Shown: in pieces, positions 1 to 7,204 of the stretch | Numbering within the stretch: position 1 is the stretch's first letter | Layout of the letters: each line of letters starts with the position of its first letter | NCBI GenBank assembly: GCA_000432775.1 | Contig: HF990397.1 | Coordinates: 57,469 to 95,541, forward strand | DNA: 38,073 bases | Direction: 5' to 3' | DNA from: Alistipes sp. CAG:831 | GTDB taxonomy: Bacteria; Bacteroidota; Bacteroidia; Bacteroidales; UBA932 | Notes under the pieces: model-generated | The model's input: only the letters and a program-made list of their open reading frames with translations | What the model was told of the DNA's origin: nothing | The model's database searches: none | Program-made: the position numbers and the translations under genes

Positions 1-297
1 CAGACGTGTGCCCCAGTAGACCAGATCGTCGTCCAGGACAGCCTCGGCCTTCCAGACAGCATCGAGCCAGGCCTTCAGGGGCATGTCCTCGCAGATGCCG
101 CGGAAAAGCGTCATCCCGGCATGGGTATGCATGTTGACAAATGCCGGCAGCACCGTCATGCCGCGGCCGTCGAATACTTGTACACTGTCTCCGCACTGCA
201 GCGCGGAGCCTATGCGGGAGATTACTCCCTCCTTTATATAAATGTCGCAGGAACAGCCGTCCAGAAGGACGTTCCTGAGCAGAAAATTGCCTTTCAT
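1..297 (-). CDS. Amidohydrolase (MTA/SAH deaminase / TRZ-ATZ family), N-terminal part
   Basis: The first 99 residues of a metal-dependent amidohydrolase are visible; the rest lies beyond the left edge. The protein opens with the short beta-rich segment typical of the family, then has an FVNMHTHAGMTLFRG stretch at about residues 56-70, whose HxH pair is the first metal ligand set. The following ICEDMPLKAWL resembles the DDLPLMEWL segment of 5-methylthioadenosine/S-adenosylhomocysteine deaminases and related chlorohydrolases. Known members hydrolytically deaminate purines or related rings in the cytosol; the substrate here cannot be told from the fragment. The ATG at 297 is preceded by a TATATTTG -7 box on the same strand (327-334). 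It is divergent from the acyl-CoA synthetase gene. Confidence 0.8.
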   Translation of the reverse strand, partial: MKGNFLLRNVLLDGCSCDIYIKEGVISRIGSALQCGDSVQVFDGRGMTVLPAFVNMHTHAGMTLFRGICEDMPLKAWLDAVWKAEAVLDDDLVYWGTRL

Positions 298-326
298 ATC
301 ATCCGTTTCACATCTGTCATAAACAA

Positions 327-334
327 CAAATATA
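327..334 (-). promoter_or_regulatory. Putative Bacteroidetes -7 promoter box for the amidohydrolase
   Basis: The minus strand reads TATATTTG, a full match to the TAnnTTTG -7 consensus of the Bacteroidetes primary sigma factor. It lies 30 nt upstream of the ATG at 297, leaving a short leader. I see no clear TTTG -33 box. Confidence 0.45.
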
Positions 335-446
335 GAAATAAGTGGCGGAAATACGGAATTTTTTGAAAAGAATTTAAAACTTTAAGGAGCGGGGGCGTTG
401 TTGATTAAATTTATAAGCATATTAGATATTTTTGGTATATATTTCG

Positions 447-454
447 TATATTTG
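447..454 (+). promoter_or_regulatory. Putative Bacteroidetes -7 promoter box for the energy operon
   Basis: TATATTTG matches TAnnTTTG and lies 27 nt before the ATG at 482. Transcription would begin near 460, which excludes the upstream in-frame start at 398. The AT-rich stretch from 298 to 481 otherwise holds only the divergent promoter regions of the two flanking genes. Confidence 0.5.
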
Positions 455-481
455 CAAAATGTAAATAGAATTTTGCACGCA

Positions 482-2548
482 ATGATAACAAAAGAGTTAA
501 TCGCGCCTAAAAGCATTGTGGTCGTCGGAGGTTCGGACGATGTCCACAAGCCGGGGGGAGCTACCCTCAAGAATCTTCTGAACACTCATTATTCCGGAGA
601 GCTGTACGTCGTCAACCCCAAGTGCGACACAGCCCAGGGAGTCAAGTCCTACAGGGACATAGAGCTGCTTCCCTCTGTGGACTGCGCCATCCTCGCCATC
701 CCCGCGAAGATGTGCCTGGCCACAGTCGAGACCCTCTGCAACAAGAAGGCCTGCAAGGCGATTATCATCCTCTCCGCCGGATTCAAGGAGGACAGCAAGG
801 AGGGAGCCGAGTGGGAAAGGAAGATCACCGAGGTCTGCAACTCCACCGGCACGGCCCTCATAGGTCCCAACTGCGTGGGCGTGATGACTCAGCACTATAT
901 CGGAGCCTTCATCCAGCCGGTTCCCAAGATCAACCCTATGGGAGCCACGCTCATCTCCGGCTCAGGAGCCACCATCGTATTCATCCTCGAGGCCGCCATG
1001 CAGCTTGGCCTGCACTTCAATCAGGTATTTTCCGTCGGCAACTGCGCACAGATCGGTGTCGAGGACGCCCTCGAATATATGGACGAGAACTATGTGCACG
1101 GCAAGAGTTCGCCCGTCATAATGCTCTATATCGAAAGCATGAACGACCCGGCCAAACTTGCAAGGCACGCCAGGTCCCTCATCGCCAAGGGGGCCAAGAT
1201 AGCCGCCATCAAGGCCGGATACAGCGAGGCCGGCAGCCGTGCGGCATCGTCCCACACCGGAGCGCTGGCCTCTCCTGACAAGGCCGTCAACGCCCTCTTC
1301 CGCAAGACCGGCATCGTAAGGTGCTACAGCCGTACCGAACTGGTAACCGTTGCAGCCGCCATGATGTATCCCGAGCCCAACGGACGCAGGGTCGGCATCG
1401 TCACCCATGCCGGAGGCCCCGCTGTCATGCAGACAGACGTACTTTCCTCCAACGGCATAGAGATTCCCCACCTCTCCGGGCCCAAGGCCGAGGAACTCCT
1501 CAAGAAGCTCTACATCGGCTCGTCCACGGCCAATCCCATCGACTTCCTGGCCACCGGTACCGCCGAACAGCTGGGTTATATTCTGGACGCCTGCGAGAAC
1601 GACTTCGACGTGGACGCCATCACCATCATCTTCGGCAATCCCGGACTGTCGACAGTATACGATGTCTACGACCTCATCAACGAGAAAATCAGGACATCAC
1701 GCAAGCCCATTTATCCCGTACTGCCCTCCGTTGTCAATGCCCGTGACGAGATCAGGGCCTTCCATGACAAGGGCGGTATCAGCTTCCCCGACGAGGTGGC
1801 CCTCGGCTCGGCCATCGTGAAAATCATGAACCGTCCCAAGCCCATCGACGGATGCACCCTGCCCCCTGTGGACAAGAAAATGATCCGCGAGGTCATCGAT
1901 TCCAACGGGAACGGCTACCTGGCCCCCGATCAGGTACAGCTTCTGCTCGACGCCGCAGGCATCAACCGCAGCCGGGAATACGTGGTCAGCGAGCTGGGCG
2001 AGGCCATCGAGGCCGCCAAGGAAATCAAGTATCCCGTAGTGATGAAGGTGGTAGGCCCCATCCACAAGTCGGATGTAGGAGGCGTATCCCTCAACATCAC
2101 TGACGACAATACCCTGACCTCTGAATTCTACAGAATGATGCGTATCAAGGATGCTACGGGAGTCCTGCTGCAGCCCATGCTCAGCGGCACCGAAGTGTTC
2201 GTGGGCGCCAAGAGGGAAGAAAAGTTCGGCCACCTTATCCTCTGTGGTCTGGGCGGCATCTATGTGGAGGCACTCCACGACATCAGCTATTCCCTCTCTC
2301 CCGTCTCCAAGGTCGAGGCTGACGAGATGATCCGCGGCCTCAGGGCAATAAAACTGCTCGAGGGAGTACGCGGCAAGGAAGGGGTCAATCTGGTGCTCTT
2401 CAACGAGGTCATCCGCCGCGTGTCGGCACTCTGCGCCGCCGCTCCGGAGATATACGAGATGGACATCAATCCCCTGCTGGGCAATTCCAAGTCCATCACG
2501 GCCGTGGATGCCCGCATAAGAATTGAGAAGTCGGACGCAGCCATATAG
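482..2548 (+). CDS. Acetate/acyl-CoA ligase, ADP-forming, fused alpha-beta
   Basis: This 688-residue protein is a single-chain ADP-forming acyl-CoA synthetase. It should convert acyl-CoA, ADP and phosphate to free acid, ATP and CoA in the cytosol. The order is a CoA-binding Rossmann domain (IVVVGGSDD near residues 12-20), a succinyl-CoA-ligase-like flavodoxin domain, and a C-terminal ATP-grasp domain from about residue 480. The phosphorylated histidine is His258 in the SSHTGALA motif; archaeal ACD alpha subunits have it at nearly the same position. The start at 482 is preferred over an in-frame start 28 codons upstream because the -7 box at 447-454 lies inside that extension. It heads the 2-oxoacid oxidoreductase operon, so it probably harvests the acyl-CoA made there as ATP. 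The preferred acyl group (acetyl, succinyl, branched-chain or aryl-acetyl) is not evident. Confidence 0.9.
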   Translation: MITKELIAPKSIVVVGGSDDVHKPGGATLKNLLNTHYSGELYVVNPKCDTAQGVKSYRDIELLPSVDCAILAIPAKMCLATVETLCNKKACKAIIILSAGFKEDSKEGAEWERKITEVCNSTGTALIGPNCVGVMTQHYIGAFIQPVPKINPMGATLISGSGATIVFILEAAMQLGLHFNQVFSVGNCAQIGVEDALEYMDENYVHGKSSPVIMLYIESMNDPAKLARHARSLIAKGAKIAAIKAGYSEAGSRAASSHTGALASPDKAVNALFRKTGIVRCYSRTELVTVAAAMMYPEPNGRRVGIVTHAGGPAVMQTDVLSSNGIEIPHLSGPKAEELLKKLYIGSSTANPIDFLATGTAEQLGYILDACENDFDVDAITIIFGNPGLSTVYDVYDLINEKIRTSRKPIYPVLPSVVNARDEIRAFHDKGGISFPDEVALGSAIVKIMNRPKPIDGCTLPPVDKKMIREVIDSNGNGYLAPDQVQLLLDAAGINRSREYVVSELGEAIEAAKEIKYPVVMKVVGPIHKSDVGGVSLNITDDNTLTSEFYRMMRIKDATGVLLQPMLSGTEVFVGAKREEKFGHLILCGLGGIYVEALHDISYSLSPVSKVEADEMIRGLRAIKLLEGVRGKEGVNLVLFNEVIRRVSALCAAAPEIYEMDINPLLGNSKSITAVDARIRIEKSDAAI

Positions 2549-2556
2549 CCGGAAAG

Positions 2557-2724
2557 ATGAACAATCCTTTTAAAAAACTCAAGGACTGGTATTCGGAGCA
2601 GACCCCCACGACCAAGGGGTTCATCTGGATAGGGCTGCTGCTCATCATAGGCATCATCCTCCGCTGGGACTATATCAGCAAGGAGGTGGTGTCCGCATTC
2701 GGATTTTTAAATTTCAACCAATAA
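2557..2724 (+). CDS. Small single-helix membrane protein of the 2-oxoacid oxidoreductase operon
   Basis: A 55-residue reading frame lies 8 nt after the acyl-CoA synthetase and 14 nt before the ferredoxin gene. It begins MNNPFKKLKDWYSEQ, a basic and polar N-terminus. One hydrophobic helix follows at about residues 22-36 (FIWIGLLLIIGIILR), then a short amphipathic tail ending FGFLNFNQ. There is no signal-peptidase site, so it is probably a membrane-anchored microprotein with the N-terminus in the cytosol by the positive-inside rule, or a hairpin anchor. Its position inside a tight operon and its sensible codon use argue that it is a real gene. The function is unknown; tethering the oxidoreductase to the membrane is a guess. 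Confidence 0.7.
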   Translation: MNNPFKKLKDWYSEQTPTTKGFIWIGLLLIIGIILRWDYISKEVVSAFGFLNFNQ

Positions 2725-2738
2725 CAAACACTAATTTT

Positions 2739-2960
2739 ATGGCAACACAAGGAGCTATTGTAGTAGACAAAGAAAGGTGCAAGGGCTGCGGAGTATGCGT
2801 AGTCAACTGCCCCACCGGCGCCATTGCCCTCTCCCATGAGGTCAACGGCAGAGGTTACAACTTCCTTTCTCTGGTCAATCCCGAGAAATGCATCGGCTGC
2901 GCCAACTGCGCGACCGTATGCCCTGATTCAGTTATCACTGTTTATCGTGTTAAAATCTAA
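2739..2960 (+). CDS. korD: 2-oxoacid:ferredoxin oxidoreductase, delta (2x[4Fe-4S]) subunit
   Basis: This 73-residue ferredoxin-type subunit carries two classical CxxCxxCxxxC motifs, Cys14-17-20-24 and Cys51-54-57-61. Each last cysteine is followed by proline, as in bacterial 2[4Fe-4S] ferredoxins. It should pass electrons from the thiamine-pyrophosphate centre of the alpha/beta subunits to external ferredoxin. It is the first oxidoreductase subunit in the operon, 11 nt upstream of the alpha subunit. It could be named korD or vorD; substrate class is not determined by this subunit. Confidence 0.88.
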   Translation: MATQGAIVVDKERCKGCGVCVVNCPTGAIALSHEVNGRGYNFLSLVNPEKCIGCANCATVCPDSVITVYRVKI

Positions 2961-2971
2961 ATTTTGAGAAT

Positions 2972-4045
2972 ATGGCAGAAAAGATTCTTATGAAAGGTAA
3001 CGAGGCCATCGCATTCGGAGCCATCGACTGCGGCTGCGACGGTTATTTCGGATACCCCATCACCCCTCAGTCTGAGGTGATGGAAACCCTTATGAAAGTA
3101 CAGCCCTGGGAGACCACCGGTATGGTAGTGCTCCAGGCCGAGAGTGAGACATCATCCATCAACATGGTATACGGCGGTGCCTGCTGCGGAAAGAAGGTAA
3201 TGACCTCATCTTCCAGCCCCGGTATCAGCCTCATGTGCGAGGGTCTGAGCTATATCGCCGGAGCCGAGCTGCCCTGCGTCGTAGTGAACGTAATGCGCGG
3301 CGGTCCGGGTCTGGGAACCATCCAGCCCAGCCAGGGAGACTACTTCCAGACCGTAAAGGGAGGCGGACACGGTGACTACCATCCCATCGTACTCGCCCCC
3401 GCATCCGCTCAGGACATGTACGACTTTGTGGGCGAAGCATTTGACCTTGCCTTCAAATACCGCAACCCTGCCATTATTCTCGGTGACGGTGTCATCGGAC
3501 AGATGATGGAGAAGGTGGAGCTCCGTCCCGCCAAGCCCCGCCGTACAGACGAGGAGATCCGCGCCCTGTGCGACTCATGGGCAACCATCGGCAACACAGG
3601 CCGCCACGGCAACACCATCACCTCCCTTGCCCTCGACCCTCAGGTACAGGAGAACTTCAACATCAAGCTCCAGAAGAAGTACGCCGAGATCGAGGCCAAC
3701 GAGGTCCGCTACTCGACCTACATGACAGACGACGCCGAGTATCTGATCGTAGCCTTCGGCTGTATGTCCCGTATCGGCGAGAAGGTAGTGGAGCTGGCAC
3801 GCGAGGAAGGCATACGCCTCGGACTGCTGCGCCCCATCACCCTCTACCCTTTCCCCAAGAAGGAAATCGACTCACTCGTACCCCAGCTCAAGAACATCCT
3901 CTCCCTCGAGCTCAACGCAGGCCAGATGGTCGAGGACATCAGGCTGGTAGTCAACGGACGCATCCCTGTAAACTTCTACGGCCGTCAGGGCGGTATGATT
4001 CCTGATCCCGAGGAGATCCTGGAAGTCTTCAAGAAAACTATGTAA
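2972..4045 (+). CDS. korA: 2-oxoacid:ferredoxin oxidoreductase, alpha subunit (VorB/KorA type)
   Basis: This 357-residue subunit starts with the pyrimidine-binding domain (MKGNEAIAFGAIDCGCDGYFGYPITPQSEVMETL). The GYPITPQSE segment near residues 26-34 is characteristic of the family. A transketolase-C-like domain follows (residues about 240-350, containing LRPITLYPFP). With the beta subunit it forms the active site that decarboxylates a 2-oxoacid to acyl-CoA with ferredoxin reduction. Bacteroidetes homologues are usually annotated as 3-methyl-2-oxobutanoate dehydrogenase subunit VorB, but 2-oxoglutarate is an equally plausible substrate; sequence reading alone does not decide. It lies 11 nt after the ferredoxin subunit and 12 nt before the beta subunit. 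Confidence 0.9.
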   Translation: MAEKILMKGNEAIAFGAIDCGCDGYFGYPITPQSEVMETLMKVQPWETTGMVVLQAESETSSINMVYGGACCGKKVMTSSSSPGISLMCEGLSYIAGAELPCVVVNVMRGGPGLGTIQPSQGDYFQTVKGGGHGDYHPIVLAPASAQDMYDFVGEAFDLAFKYRNPAIILGDGVIGQMMEKVELRPAKPRRTDEEIRALCDSWATIGNTGRHGNTITSLALDPQVQENFNIKLQKKYAEIEANEVRYSTYMTDDAEYLIVAFGCMSRIGEKVVELAREEGIRLGLLRPITLYPFPKKEIDSLVPQLKNILSLELNAGQMVEDIRLVVNGRIPVNFYGRQGGMIPDPEEILEVFKKTM

Positions 4046-4057
4046 CAAAAGGCAATT

Positions 4058-4822
4058 ATGATGGACATTAACGAAATAATCAAACCTGAGAACAAGGTTT
4101 ACGGCAAAACCCCCGTACTTAAAGACAATATCCTCCATTACTGCCCCGGCTGCTCCCATGGCGTAGTGCACAAGGTAATAGCCGAGGTCATCGAGGAAAT
4201 GGGCATCCAGGACAAGACCATCGGTATCTCTCCCGTAGGATGCTCCGTATTCGCATATAACTACCTGGACATCGACTGGCAGCAGGCAGCCCACGGACGT
4301 GCCCCCGCCCTCGCGACAGCCACCAAGAGGCTCATGCCCGACAAATACGTGTTCACATATCAGGGTGACGGCGACCTCGCTTCCATCGGAACCGCCGAGG
4401 TAATGCACGCCTGCAACCGCGGAGAGAACATCGTCATCATCTTTATCAACAACGCCATCTACGGTATGACAGGAGGTCAGATGGCACCTACCACCCTGCT
4501 GGGACAGGTGACAGCCACCACTCCCTACGGACGTAAGGCCGAGCTCAACGGTTATCCCCTCAAGATTACCGAACTCATTGCCCAGCTCGAAGGCACCTGC
4601 TACGTGACCCGTCAGTCCGTGCAGAACCCCGCCGCCGTACGCAAGACCAAGAAAGCCATCCGCAAGGCATTCGAGAACTCTATGATGCACAAGGGCACCT
4701 CTTTCGTAGAGGTTGTCAGCACCTGCAACTCCGGCTGGAAAGTCACTCCCGTAGAGGCCAACAAGTGGATGGAGGAGAATATGTTCCCCTTCTATCCCCT
4801 GGGCGACATGAAAGACCGTTGA
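4058..4822 (+). CDS. korB: 2-oxoacid:ferredoxin oxidoreductase, beta (TPP-binding) subunit
   Basis: This 254-residue thiamine-pyrophosphate subunit has the YCPGCSHG motif at about residues 28-35. The cofactor-binding GDGD begins at residue 103 and is followed by the IIFINNAIYGMTGGQ segment near 128-142. Both are diagnostic of the KorB/PorB/VorB family. The gene begins with two consecutive ATGs, at 4058 and 4061, so the first residue is ambiguous. Its stop codon lies inside the left arm of the palindromic element at 4816-4942, which separates it from the gamma subunit. This is the only large gap in an otherwise tight operon. Confidence 0.9.
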   Translation: MMDINEIIKPENKVYGKTPVLKDNILHYCPGCSHGVVHKVIAEVIEEMGIQDKTIGISPVGCSVFAYNYLDIDWQQAAHGRAPALATATKRLMPDKYVFTYQGDGDLASIGTAEVMHACNRGENIVIIFINNAIYGMTGGQMAPTTLLGQVTATTPYGRKAELNGYPLKITELIAQLEGTCYVTRQSVQNPAAVRKTKKAIRKAFENSMMHKGTSFVEVVSTCNSGWKVTPVEANKWMEENMFPFYPLGDMKDR

Positions 4823-4942
4823 TTTAAAATCCTGCGAACTGCTGCGTCACCGCTCAGTCCTCGTATCCTCATTTACGAAAGTAAACTCCGGTACTCGGAC
4901 TCTCGCGTTCCTTGCATTTCACAAGATTTTGGAAATCAACGG
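4816..4942. repeat. Imperfect palindromic element between korB and korC
   Basis: The stretch folds back on itself around a GAAA at 4877-4880. Outer arms 4816-4825 and 4933-4942 pair over ten bases (CCGTTGATTT with AAATCAACGG). After a two-base bulge, 4826-4831 pairs with 4925-4930. The inner arms 4857-4876 and 4881-4900 pair at the base and near the loop (GTAAA, TAC, GGAC) but are diverged between. The overlap with the korB stop codon, the length of about 127 nt and the diverged inner arms suggest a REP-like or MITE-like dispersed element. It lacks a T-run and is not a simple terminator. In RNA it would form a long hairpin inside the operon transcript. Confidence 0.65.
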
Positions 4943-5012
4943 AAGGACAAAGCAGAACACAAGATACTGAAATCATAATTTAAAAACATTGCAAAATATT
5001 CAGACAAGAAAT

Positions 5013-5558
5013 ATGAAAGAAGAAATCATCATAGCAGGATTCGGAGGACAGGGTGTCCTCTCCATGGGCAAGATTCTGGCCTACTCCGGTATCATGCAGG
5101 ACCAGGAAGTGGCATGGATGCCCTCATACGGCCCTGAAATGCGCGGCGGTACCTGCAACGTGAGCGTAATCCTCAGCGACAAGAAGATCAGCTCCCCCAT
5201 CCTGAGCAAGTTCGACACCGCCATCATCCTCAACCAGCAGTCCCTCGACAAGTTCGAGTCCCGCGTAAAACCCGGCGGACTGCTCGTCTATGACCCCAAC
5301 GGCATCACCCACCACCCTACCCGCACCGACATCTCCATCTACAAGATAGATGCCGCAGACGAGGCAGCCAAACTGGGCAATGCCAAGGCCTACAACATGA
5401 TCGTCCTCGGAGCCTTCCTGAAAGTGAAGCCCATCGTGAAGATGGAGAACGTGACAGCCGGACTCAAGAAGTCCCTCCCTCCCCGTCACCACAACCTCAT
5501 CCCGATGAATGAGCAGGCCATCAAGGTCGGCATGGACGCTGTAGTCAAGGTCCGCTAA
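5013..5558 (+). CDS. korC: 2-oxoacid:ferredoxin oxidoreductase, gamma subunit
   Basis: This 181-residue gamma subunit begins MKEEIIIAGFGGQG; the GFGGQG motif near residues 9-14 is the family hallmark. The PEMRGGTCNVSV segment (about residues 43-54) is also typical. It completes the alpha-beta-gamma-delta set. The frame stays open upstream to a TTG at 4989, but the ATG at 5013 places the family motif at its usual distance from the N-terminus. It lies about 70 nt after the palindromic element, so its expression relative to the other subunits may depend on that structure. A strong hairpin with a T-rich tail follows at 5582-5626. Confidence 0.9.
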   Translation: MKEEIIIAGFGGQGVLSMGKILAYSGIMQDQEVAWMPSYGPEMRGGTCNVSVILSDKKISSPILSKFDTAIILNQQSLDKFESRVKPGGLLVYDPNGITHHPTRTDISIYKIDAADEAAKLGNAKAYNMIVLGAFLKVKPIVKMENVTAGLKKSLPPRHHNLIPMNEQAIKVGMDAVVKVR

Positions 5559-5581
5559 TCCGCGCTAAAGCAAACCGAAAG

Positions 5582-5626
5582 GGAGGTGTGTCGAAATGCA
5601 GATTTTGGCACACCTCCTTTTATTTT
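5582..5626 (+). terminator. Rho-independent terminator after korC
   Basis: GGAGGTGTG (5582-5590) pairs perfectly with CACACCTCC (5609-5617) around an 18-nt loop. It is followed at once by TTTTATTTT. It lies 23 nt after the korC stop and ends the energy operon. The right arm ends just short of the stop of the converging ORF6N gene; on the minus strand the same hairpin has only a weak T-tract. Confidence 0.85.
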
Positions 5627-6162
5627 CCGCCCCTCTTCACCTTATGCCTCAGCTTCATCACAGCAAAATTCAGCTCAATCTCTGTCTCCGTCCCGTTAGT
5701 CTGCAGATCCTCACCGAAGAGGTCTGCCATGATGTCCCCGCTTCTCTGCATAAGGGACTTCTGCCCGTACTTGTCCGGACAGGCCGACAGCTCACCTATT
5801 GTCCGCGACAGCTCCCGCAGCTTGGCGAATGCCTCTATAATCGAGATAGTCGCCTCTATCGCCTTATCCCCCTTCAGAATAGTCGCCAGCATATACAGGC
5901 CCTTTTCCGTAAACGCTTTTGGCAAAGTACGGCTTTTGGGACTATTTGCAATCAAAAAATTTGACCGCAAATCAGCAAACTCCTGATAATCAAGATTGAT
6001 AATGTAATTTTCAGGAAATTTACGAGGATTATTTCTGACTGCCTGATTTATCTCACGCGTCTCTACTCCGTAAATCTCCGCCACTGCAAAGTCCAGGATG
6101 ACATCCTGCCCTCTCAGGCGCACGATTTTGTCTTTCACCGACTTGTTTTCCAATATTCCCAT
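5620..6162 (-). CDS. ORF6N-domain protein (phage-type KilA-N relative)
   Basis: This 180-residue protein has an N-terminal ORF6N domain (about residues 5-90). Its diagnostic stretch runs from VRLRGQDVILDFAVAEIYGV through REINQAVRNNPRKFPENY to LPKAFTEKGLYMLATIL. A helical C-terminal part follows (EAFAKLRELSRTIGEL and an acidic tail). ORF6N domains occur in phage regulators and in many chromosomal genes of unknown role, and are thought to bind DNA. The start at 6162 is chosen because a perfect -7 box (6180-6187) lies 17 nt upstream; longer in-frame starts at 6243 or a GTG at 6180 overlap or precede that box. It looks less GC-rich than its neighbours and has no phage genes around it, so acquisition by transfer is plausible. 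Confidence 0.8.
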   Translation of the reverse strand: MGILENKSVKDKIVRLRGQDVILDFAVAEIYGVETREINQAVRNNPRKFPENYIINLDYQEFADLRSNFLIANSPKSRTLPKAFTEKGLYMLATILKGDKAIEATISIIEAFAKLRELSRTIGELSACPDKYGQKSLMQRSGDIMADLFGEDLQTNGTETEIELNFAVMKLRHKVKRGGK

Positions 6163-6179
6163 AGTATCTGATTTTGCCA

Positions 6180-6187
6180 CAAAATTA
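6180..6187 (-). promoter_or_regulatory. Putative -7 promoter box for the ORF6N gene
   Basis: The minus strand reads TAATTTTG, a full TAnnTTTG match, 17 nt upstream of the ATG at 6162. It gives a very short leader and fixes the start codon choice. No clear -33 TTTG is visible. Confidence 0.5.
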
Positions 6188-6226
6188 CCTCGTTTTTTTA
6201 TAAATTTGCGGCACATTAACGTTCGT

Positions 6227-6336
6227 TGATAAAAATCCTGCAACGAGAAAAGACTAGCCGCCCTCGGCTCTAGAGGGAGGGGCCCGCCGCGGAGCGGTGG
6301 GAGGGCCTGGTCTTTTCGACTGCCGGATTTTTATCA
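6227..6336. repeat. Second palindromic intergenic element (MITE/REP-like)
   Basis: Terminal arms TGATAAAAATCC (6227-6238) and GGATTTTTATCA (6325-6336) are a perfect 12-bp inverted repeat. Inside them GAAAAGAC and GTCTTTTC form another perfect pair. The core is very GC-rich, with runs such as GGGAGGGGCCCGCCGCGG, unlike the AT-rich ends. It occupies most of the gap between the ORF6N gene and the thioesterase gene and ends 21 nt before the latter's ATG. There is no room for a coding gene. The architecture suggests a short dispersed non-autonomous element or a strong bidirectional hairpin. Confidence 0.65.
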
Positions 6337-6357
6337 GATTAACAAATAACAAACTAA

Positions 6358-6744
6358 ATGGCAACAAATGATATCAAGGTCGGTATATCCGGCACATCGA
6401 CAACGAAAGTATGCAAGGAGAACTGCGCCTCGCTTATGGGATCCGGCGCACTGGACGTATTCGCTACCCCGGCCGTAGTGGCATATATGGAAATGGCCGC
6501 CTGCTATGCGGTGAATGACCTGCTCGAAGAGGGTCTCTCGACTGTAGGTACAAAGATTGACATCGCGCATATCAAGGCTTCCCCGATAGGTGAGACCATC
6601 ACTGCCAAAGCCACACTCAAGGAGATTGACGGCCGCCGTCTGGTCTTCGATGTAACAGCCAGCGACTCCAAGGGCGAAATAGCCAATGGTACCCACGAGC
6701 GGTTCATCATCAAGGTGGACAAGTTCATGGCCAAGCTGCAGTAG
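6358..6744 (+). CDS. Hotdog-fold acyl-CoA thioesterase, FlK-like
   Basis: This 128-residue single-domain hotdog protein resembles the fluoroacetyl-CoA thioesterase family. Residues Thr37, Glu45 and His71 sit in ATPAVVAYMEMAA and TKIDIAHIKASPIG. Their spacing (8 and 26) equals that of the Thr42-Glu50-His76 triad I know for FlK. It should hydrolyse a small acyl-CoA in the cytosol; general acyl-CoA housekeeping is more likely than fluoroacetate resistance. The gene follows the palindromic element and lies 12 nt upstream of umuD. It may therefore share a transcript with the mutagenic polymerase genes, though no functional link is obvious. Confidence 0.8.
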   Translation: MATNDIKVGISGTSTTKVCKENCASLMGSGALDVFATPAVVAYMEMAACYAVNDLLEEGLSTVGTKIDIAHIKASPIGETITAKATLKEIDGRRLVFDVTASDSKGEIANGTHERFIIKVDKFMAKLQ

Positions 6745-6756
6745 GAAGGTTTACAA

Positions 6757-7194
6757 ATGAATCAAGAGGATACCATATCCCGCTCCGACAGTTCGGAGTC
6801 CGACGACAAGCAGCAGCCCACCAGGCTCTTCGAGTCCATCCATGCGGGCTTTCCCTCTCCTGCCGAGGACATTCCAGGGACTGCTCTGGACATCAACAGG
6901 CTGGTCGTCAAGAATCCGGCATCGACATTCTTTGCCAGGGTCAGCGGGGACAGCATGGAAGGAGACGGCATACGCGACGGGGATATCCTGGTCGTGGACA
7001 AGTCAGAGGAGCCTCGCGACGGAGCCATAGCCGTGTGCTTCATCAACGGGGAGTTCACCGTCAAAAGGCTGAAAATCAGCGATGGCTGCATCACCCTATT
7101 GCCTTCCAATCCCAGATACAAGGCCATAACGGTCCGCGAAGGGGATGACCTTACCATCTGGGGCATAGTCCGTTATGTCATAAAGAAAGTCTGA
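6757..7194 (+). CDS. umuD: SOS mutagenesis protein UmuD (S24/LexA-like autopeptidase)
   Basis: This 145-residue protein matches UmuD throughout. The cleavage site is Ala30-Gly31 in HAGFPSPAED, the catalytic Ser66 is in GDSMEGDGI and Lys103 is in EFTVKRL. Each is six residues further on than the E. coli Cys24-Gly25, Ser60 and Lys97, so the whole catalytic layout is kept. After RecA-stimulated self-cleavage the product UmuD' joins UmuC to form DNA polymerase V. The N-terminal arm before the cleavage site is long, polar and serine-rich. It lies 10 nt upstream of umuC. I could not identify a LexA operator in front of it. Confidence 0.92.
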   Translation: MNQEDTISRSDSSESDDKQQPTRLFESIHAGFPSPAEDIPGTALDINRLVVKNPASTFFARVSGDSMEGDGIRDGDILVVDKSEEPRDGAIAVCFINGEFTVKRLKISDGCITLLPSNPRYKAITVREGDDLTIWGIVRYVIKKV

Positions 7195-7204
7195 GGTATC
7201 TGTC

